From: Acidobacteriota bacterium
GTDB lineage: Bacteria > Acidobacteriota > Vicinamibacteria > Vicinamibacterales > CAVVIG01
DNA length: 10,895 bases
NCBI GenBank assembly: GCA_016195295.1
Contig: JACPZV010000203.1
Coordinates: forward strand, 1 to 10,895
Reading direction: 5' to 3'
Shown: positions 6,271 to 10,895 of the stretch, piece by piece
Numbering within the stretch: the first letter of the stretch is position 1
Layout: every line of letters starts with the position of its first letter
Notes under the pieces: model-generated
Database searches by the model: none
The model's input: the letters and a program-made list of their open reading frames with translations, nothing else
Told to the model about the DNA's origin: nothing
Made by a program: the position numbers and the translations under genes

Positions 6271-9200
6271 ATGCCGCGTCTCTTGTCGACTCTCGCCGCG
6301 TTCGCGTTCATCACCCTGCTCCTGACGCCATCCTCTGCCACCGGCCAGACCTACCAAGGCGGCGTACGCGGTCTGATCAAGGACGTGAACGGCGTCATCC
6401 CCGGCGCTGAAATCACGCTGACCAACGAAGAAACGAACGCCACGCGTTCGACGACGACCAACGAGGTCGGCGAATACTCGTTCGCCAACGTCCTGCCCGC
6501 CACGTATTCGTTGAGAGTGGCGATGCCAGGGTTCAAGACGCTGGAGCGCAAGGGACTTCGCGTCGGCACGCAGCAGTTCCTGACGTCGGACTTCACGATG
6601 GAAGTCGGAGCGGTCGCCGAAAACATCACCGTCACCGGCGAAGCTCCGCTCATCGAGCGCTCGAACCCGGCGGTCGCCGCCTCGCTCGATTCCAAGCAAC
6701 TCGAGACGCTGCCGATCTTCGGGCGGAACGCGTTCTACCTCGCGATCTCCACGCCGAACGTGATTCAGTCCGGCGACCCGCAGTTTGTCCGTTATCAGGA
6801 TCAGACCAACGCGTCGTTTCTGTCGCTCGGCGGCGGCCCGCGGCGAGGCAACGGCTACCTGCTCGAGGGCGTTCCCATCACCGACTTCACGAACCGACCG
6901 ACGATCGTGCCGTCGATCGAAGCGATCGAGGATCTCAAGGTCCAGGTGAAAACCTACGACGCCGACATGGGCCATGCGGCCGGCGGCGTGTTCAACACGG
7001 CGGCCAAGTCCGGCTCGAACGCGTGGCACGGCAGCGCGCTGCTGATCAACAAACCTGAGTGGGGGACGACGAGGCTGTACTTCACCGACAAGGCGGGCCT
7101 GGCGAAGCCTTCGCAGTACTTCTACGACTGGGGCGGCTCGCTCGGCGGCCCGATCGTGAAGGATCGGACGTTCTTCTTCGTCACCACCGAAGGCTATCAG
7201 CAGCAGAGCACGCGCAACGCCGTCCTGAACTTTCCGACGCAGGCCATGCGCAACGGTGATTTCTCCGGCCTGGTCAACGCCTCGGGGCAGCGCGTCACCA
7301 TCTACGATCCGACCACGACGCGGCCCGACCCCAGTCGCCCCGGCCAGTTCATCCGCGACGCGTTCCCGAACAACAGCATTGCCGGCCGGATCGACCCGGT
7401 GGCCGCCGCCATGCTCAAGACGATGCCGCTGCCGACTTCCGGCACGACGTACAACGGCGTCGCCACGCTCGTCGACGGCCCGCAGAATCAGCAGACGATC
7501 AAAGTCGATCAGCGCTGGACCGACAAATGGACGACCACGGGCATGTACGCGCATCAGCGCACGAGAGAGCCCGGCTCGTCCTTTTTCGGCGCGTCCGGCG
7601 AGGTCGCCGGCGATCCCGGCAACAGCCTCCTGTTTCGTTCGATTTATTTCGCCGCGATCAACAACATCTTCGTGCCGAACAACACCACCGTGCTGGCCGT
7701 GCGCTACGGGTACAACAGGTTCAACGACTACAGTTCGTTTCCCGACTTCAGCGCCTCCACGCTCGGTTTCCCGTCGAGTTACGTGAACTCGCTCGCCGCC
7801 AACACGTTTCCCATCGTGATCGTCAGCGGCTACGGCGGCGCGACCACGATGGGCAACAACGGGCCCACGTCCAACATTCACGAATCGCAGGTGGTCAACG
7901 CGACGCTCTCGAAGCTGGTCGGGCACCACACCTTCAAGTTCGGCGGCGATGCCCGGCGGATCAGCCTCGACAACATCACCAACGGTCCATCGGCCGGCAC
8001 ATTCAGCTTCACGTCGGCGTTCACGCAGGGTCCCAATCCGAACACGGCCAGCGCCACGGCCGGCGACGCGTTGGCGAGCTTCCTGCTCGGCTATCCGGTC
8101 TCCGGCAGCGTTCAGGCGGCGCAGCCCGGTCTCTACTACGTCAACTACTACGCCGGTTACGCACAGGACGACTGGCGCGTGAGCACGAAGCTGACGCTGA
8201 ACTTCGGCGTGCGGTACGAGTTTGAAACAGGACTGCAGGAGCAGAACGATCACCTCGTCGTGGGATTCGATCCGGACGCGGCGTTTCCCGTTCAGGCCGG
8301 CGGCCTGAACCTCAAGGGCGGCTTGATGTACGCGGGGCAGAACGGCTATCGCACCTACCAGGGCGACCCGGTCAAGAACCAAGTTGCGCCGCGCGGGGGA
8401 TTCGCGTGGTCGCTCGACAATCTCACGGTCATCCGCGGCGGCTGGGGACTGTTCTGGGCGCCAACGCAGTTCCCGGGGACGACCGAGGCGGCCCTCGGCG
8501 CGCGCGGCTACTCCGCGGCAACGAGCTACCTGGCGAGCACGGACGGCAACCTGACGCCCGCCGGAAAACTCAGCAATCCATTCCCCGCCGGCATCACGCA
8601 ACCGCAGGGCAACTCGCTCGGTCTGGCGACGGGCGCAGGCGGCAGCGTCGACTTCCCCGATCAGAATTCCAAGACCGGCTACGTGCAGCAGTACTCGATC
8701 GACTTCCAGCGCGAGTTCCCCGGCGGCAACATCGTCGGCGTCGGATATCTCGGCAGCCGATCCGAACGGCTGAGCATGGGCGGCACGTCCGATGCGACCG
8801 TGAACATCAACCAGCTCGATCCGAAGTATCAGGCGCGCGGCACGCAGTTGCAGACGCTGGTGCCCAATCCGTTCTTCGGCAACGCCGTGTTCGGCAACCT
8901 CAGCCGGACGGCAACGATCGCGGGCGGCCAGTTGCTGCGTCCCTTCCCGCAGTTCGACAACGTGCTCGCGCACCGCACGAACAGCGCGCACGCGCGGTAC
9001 GACGCGCTCGTGTTGCGATGGGATAAACGCGCGGTCCGCGGCTGGGGCGTGAACACGAACTACACGTACAGCCGGTTGCGGGACAACCAGTTCGGAGAGG
9101 CGAACTTCTACGTCAACCGTCTCGGGCAGGCGCTCGACAACTACAACCTCGAGGGCGAGTACGGCGTGTCGCTGGCTGACGTGCCGCACCGGCTGAACGT

Positions 9201-9753
9201 GAACGCGACGTTCGAGCTGCCGTTCGGCGCGGGGCGCAAATGGCTGTCGTCGAACAGCGGCGTCGCCGGCGCCGTCCTCGGCGGATGGGCCGTCAGCGTC
9301 GCCGGCCGATACGCGACCGGCTTCCCGGTCAACGTCACGCAGTCGAGCAACAACTCGGGCCTGCTCGGCAGCACGCAGCGGCCGAATATCGTCTCGGGCG
9401 CGAGCCCGGTCAATTCCGGCAACGCCACGGACAACTACAACGCCGCGTGCAACTGCATCCGGTGGCTCAACCCGGCGGCGTGGACCGCGGCGCCGGCCTT
9501 CACGTTCGGCAACACGCCACGGACGGATCCCGGTGTGCGAACGCCCGGTCAGGCGGAAACCGACCTGAACATCGCGAAGATGCAACGCGTCGGCAAGTTC
9601 GCGCTGACGCTGCGGGTCGATCTGCTGAATCTGTTCAACGACCCGCTGTTCATCGGCCCGGTGAGCACGTTCGGCGTGGGTACCTTCGGGCAGATCAACA
9701 CGCTCGGCGGCTTCGCGCGGTCGCTGCAGCTGCACGCCAGGCTGGGCTGGTAG
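6271..9753 (+). CDS. TonB-dependent receptor, Oar-like, with N-terminal carboxypeptidase-regulatory-like domain
   Basis: The 1160-residue product is an outer-membrane beta-barrel that should import or export a ligand using TonB energy. A signal peptide covers about 1-25 (hydrophobic core 7-19, cleavage near ATGQ). A carboxypeptidase-regulatory-like beta-sandwich follows at about 28-113 (GVRGLIKDVNG, GEYSFANVLPATYSL, MPGFKT). The plug region, about 115-260, shows GEAPLIERSN, the L-L-E-G-V-P-I-T-D strand and VFNTAAKSGSN. The rest is barrel, with GGSLGGPIVKDRTFFF, YAGYAQDDWRV, LNFGVRYEFE and near the end VDLLNLFNDPLF. The last residue is aromatic (W), as expected for Bam-assembled barrels. Such long receptors are abundant in Acidobacteriota. 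ATG 6271 is preferred over GTG 6229 because AGGGGG lies 4-5 bases upstream and the signal peptide starts there. No TonB box was recognised. The ligand is unknown; the divergent partner is the Tat-exported aminotransferase. Confidence 0.92.
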   Translation: MPRLLSTLAAFAFITLLLTPSSATGQTYQGGVRGLIKDVNGVIPGAEITLTNEETNATRSTTTNEVGEYSFANVLPATYSLRVAMPGFKTLERKGLRVGTQQFLTSDFTMEVGAVAENITVTGEAPLIERSNPAVAASLDSKQLETLPIFGRNAFYLAISTPNVIQSGDPQFVRYQDQTNASFLSLGGGPRRGNGYLLEGVPITDFTNRPTIVPSIEAIEDLKVQVKTYDADMGHAAGGVFNTAAKSGSNAWHGSALLINKPEWGTTRLYFTDKAGLAKPSQYFYDWGGSLGGPIVKDRTFFFVTTEGYQQQSTRNAVLNFPTQAMRNGDFSGLVNASGQRVTIYDPTTTRPDPSRPGQFIRDAFPNNSIAGRIDPVAAAMLKTMPLPTSGTTYNGVATLVDGPQNQQTIKVDQRWTDKWTTTGMYAHQRTREPGSSFFGASGEVAGDPGNSLLFRSIYFAAINNIFVPNNTTVLAVRYGYNRFNDYSSFPDFSASTLGFPSSYVNSLAANTFPIVIVSGYGGATTMGNNGPTSNIHESQVVNATLSKLVGHHTFKFGGDARRISLDNITNGPSAGTFSFTSAFTQGPNPNTASATAGDALASFLLGYPVSGSVQAAQPGLYYVNYYAGYAQDDWRVSTKLTLNFGVRYEFETGLQEQNDHLVVGFDPDAAFPVQAGGLNLKGGLMYAGQNGYRTYQGDPVKNQVAPRGGFAWSLDNLTVIRGGWGLFWAPTQFPGTTEAALGARGYSAATSYLASTDGNLTPAGKLSNPFPAGITQPQGNSLGLATGAGGSVDFPDQNSKTGYVQQYSIDFQREFPGGNIVGVGYLGSRSERLSMGGTSDATVNINQLDPKYQARGTQLQTLVPNPFFGNAVFGNLSRTATIAGGQLLRPFPQFDNVLAHRTNSAHARYDALVLRWDKRAVRGWGVNTNYTYSRLRDNQFGEANFYVNRLGQALDNYNLEGEYGVSLADVPHRLNVNATFELPFGAGRKWLSSNSGVAGAVLGGWAVSVAGRYATGFPVNVTQSSNNSGLLGSTQRPNIVSGASPVNSGNATDNYNAACNCIRWLNPAAWTAAPAFTFGNTPRTDPGVRTPGQAETDLNIAKMQRVGKFALTLRVDLLNLFNDPLFIGPVSTFGVGTFGQINTLGGFARSLQLHARLGW

Positions 9754-9763
9754 GGTTCGGTCA

Positions 9764-9833
9764 GGTAGGGCAGGTAGGGCGGGTAGGGTAGAGCAATCTT
9801 CCCCACCTGGCCCCACCCGACCTACCTGCCCTA
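9764..9833. repeat. G-rich nonamer repeat forming a long imperfect palindrome
   Basis: Three tandem nonamers of pattern GGTAGGGYR lie at 9764-9772, 9773-9781 and 9782-9790. A fourth related copy, GGTAGGGTT (9749-9757), spans the receptor stop codon. The arms 9766-9788 and 9811-9833 are reverse complements at 21 of 23 positions by hand count, around a 22-base loop. The element fills most of the gap between the receptor and the broken aminotransferase and could act as a terminator or a mobile short repeat. Confidence 0.7.
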
Positions 9834-9853
9834 TTTCCCTCGGTCATCTCTGG

Positions 9854-9859
9854 TAGGCT
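9854..9859 (+). promoter_or_regulatory. Candidate -10 box for the class I aminotransferase (leaderless start)
   Basis: TAGGCT ends 6 bases before the ATG at 9866 and no Shine-Dalgarno is present in between. The spacing matches that of the mntA -10-like box. Confidence 0.35.
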
Positions 9860-9865
9860 GCTCGT

Positions 9866-10895
9866 ATGGCTTCCTATCTCGACGGCGTTCCGCTCTCCGG
9901 CATCATTCGTATTCGCGACATGATGTACTCCGTCGCGAACCCGTACCGCCTCGATCAGGGCGACGTCAGCTTCGACGCGCCCGACAGCGTGAAGTCGGCG
10001 ATGGCGCGCGCGATCGCCGAGAACAAAACGCACTACCTTCAGACGGCCGGCGTTCCGCGCCTGCGCGAGCTGATCGCCGCGAAGCTGCGCGACAAGAATC
10101 GCATTCCGGTCGACAACCCCGAGGACATCCTCGTGAGTCGAAGGGCTGGCGATACGACCTCGACGAGCTGGAATCGAAGATCACGCCGAGGACGCGCGTC
10201 CTCTACCTCAACTCGCCGCACAATCCGACGGGCGGCGTGCTCACGCGCGCTGACGTCGAACGGATCGCCGCCATCGCGCGCGACCGCAGGCTGTGGGTGA
10301 TCTCAGACGAGGCGTACGAGGACGTCGTGTTCGAGGGCGAGCACGTGAGCATCGCGTCGCTGCCAGGCATGTACGAGCGCACGATCCCGCTCTACACGTT
10401 GAGCAAGTCGTACGCGATGACCGGCCTGCGTCTGGGGTACGTCGCCATCAGGGACAGGACCATTCGCGAGCGCGCGACGAAGCTGCTGTTCTACACGGCG
10501 AGCAACGTCGTCTCGGTCGTGCAGTTCGGCGCGATCGGCGCCTTCGAGGGACCGCAGAATTGCATCGAGGAGTTCAGGACCGAGCTGCGCGCGCGGCGGG
10601 ATTTGTTCTATCGCGGGGTGCGCGAGCTGCCTGGCGATCTGTTCGCCGGATCGCCGCCGGCCGGCGCCTTCTACGCGTTTCTTCGCGTCGACCCGAATTG
10701 GGAAAGGGGACGGGGTTCTTCTGCGCGGCGGCCTGAGAAACTCCGTCCCCCTTCGCTCTCGTGGCGCACGGTCGAGTACCTGATTAAGAACGGCCGCATC
10801 GGCTGCGTGCCCGGCGTGGATTTCGGTCCGGGCGGCGAAGGCTACATCCGCTTCTGCTTCGCGCGCGACCGGAAGGAGCTGACGGGCGCGCTGGA
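9866..10895 (+). pseudogene. Class I/II aminotransferase, frameshifted by an internal deletion (3' end beyond window)
   Basis: This locus encodes a fold-type I PLP aminotransferase of the aspartate-aminotransferase superfamily, but in two frames. From ATG 9866 the first 90 codons read normally to PEDILV (ending at 10135). Family homology then resumes in another frame at SKGWRYDLDELE (10138 onward) and stays open to the window end. The second part holds YLNSPHNPTGG, the SDEAYED strand and YTLSKSYAMTGLRLGY with the PLP lysine. The segment that normally joins them, roughly 45-55 residues including a Gly-rich phosphate-contact loop (T-N-G-G type) and the G-D-E-V strand, is missing. The lost length must leave remainder 1 on division by 3. 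A palindromic repeat lies in the coding sequence near 10704-10753 without breaking the frame. In the first frame translation continues to 10300 with unrelated Arg/Ser-rich sequence. It is either a real pseudogene or an assembly error. Confidence 0.82.
10706..10750. repeat. Palindromic repeat inserted inside the aminotransferase coding sequence
   Basis: GGGGACGGGGTT (10706-10717) pairs with AACTCCGTCCCC (10739-10750) at 11 of 12 positions, around a 21-base loop. In the aminotransferase frame it translates as an Arg/Gly/Ser/Pro-rich stretch between DPNW and PSLSW, with no stop. It sits in what looks like a variable surface loop. The element resembles short dispersed palindromes of REP type. Confidence 0.65.

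Noticed and set aside
6163..9816. A 1217-codon open frame on the minus strand covering the whole TonB-dependent receptor
   Set aside because: The product is Arg/Val/Glu-rich with no recognisable domain, and the plus-strand receptor has a clear signal peptide, domains and ribosome site. Long antisense frames are expected from GC-rich third positions.
10293..10736. A 147-codon plus-strand frame inside the last aminotransferase
   Set aside because: It is Arg-rich and out of frame with the clear aminotransferase motifs around it, including the PLP lysine segment.

Overview
The window is GC-rich, densely coded chromosomal DNA. The gene content suggests a member of the Acidobacteriota, most likely near Vicinamibacterales. 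The indicators are a long Oar-type TonB-dependent receptor with an N-terminal carboxypeptidase-regulatory-like domain, a secreted di-domain cytochrome c overlapping a PQQ-dependent alcohol dehydrogenase, a Tat-exported class V aminotransferase, and short palindromic repeats in most gaps. This placement is inferred from family content; no rRNA or other phylogenetic marker is present.

Layout. At 1-419 (minus) is the N-terminal part of a PLP enzyme of the D-cysteine desulfhydrase/ACC deaminase family, cut by the window edge. A repeat-filled gap (420-513) separates it from a divergent methylenetetrahydrofolate-reductase-like gene (514-1365, plus). Four bases further on, a complete MntA/HepT toxin-antitoxin pair runs the other way (1370-2213, minus). 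Its promoter overlaps that of a plus-strand pair: a signal-peptide cytochrome c (2274-3071) and, with a 4-base GTGA overlap, a secreted PQQ-dependent dehydrogenase (3068-4654). The cytochrome is the natural electron acceptor for the dehydrogenase, so the two probably form a periplasmic oxidation module. A double hairpin (4688-4744) ends this transcript where it meets the convergent Tat-exported aminotransferase (4759-6093, minus). That gene and the TonB-dependent receptor (6271-9753, plus) diverge from a gap holding two promoters with perfect TTGACA -35 boxes. A G-rich palindromic repeat (9764-9833) follows the receptor. The window closes inside a class I aminotransferase (9866 onward, plus) that is broken by an internal deletion and also carries a palindromic repeat in its coding sequence.

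No gap without a gene exceeds 300 bases; the longest is 177 bases (6094-6270). I found no tRNA, rRNA, CRISPR array, transposase or obvious novel defence system. The most notable signals are: (i) the PQQ dehydrogenase lacks the usual adjacent-cysteine pair but has the Asp-x-Asp pattern linked to lanthanide use; (ii) the final aminotransferase is frameshifted by a deletion and has an in-frame palindrome insertion; (iii) several palindromic repeats of different sequence share a similar build, with two arms around a loop of about 21-24 bases; (iv) several genes appear to have leaderless starts.
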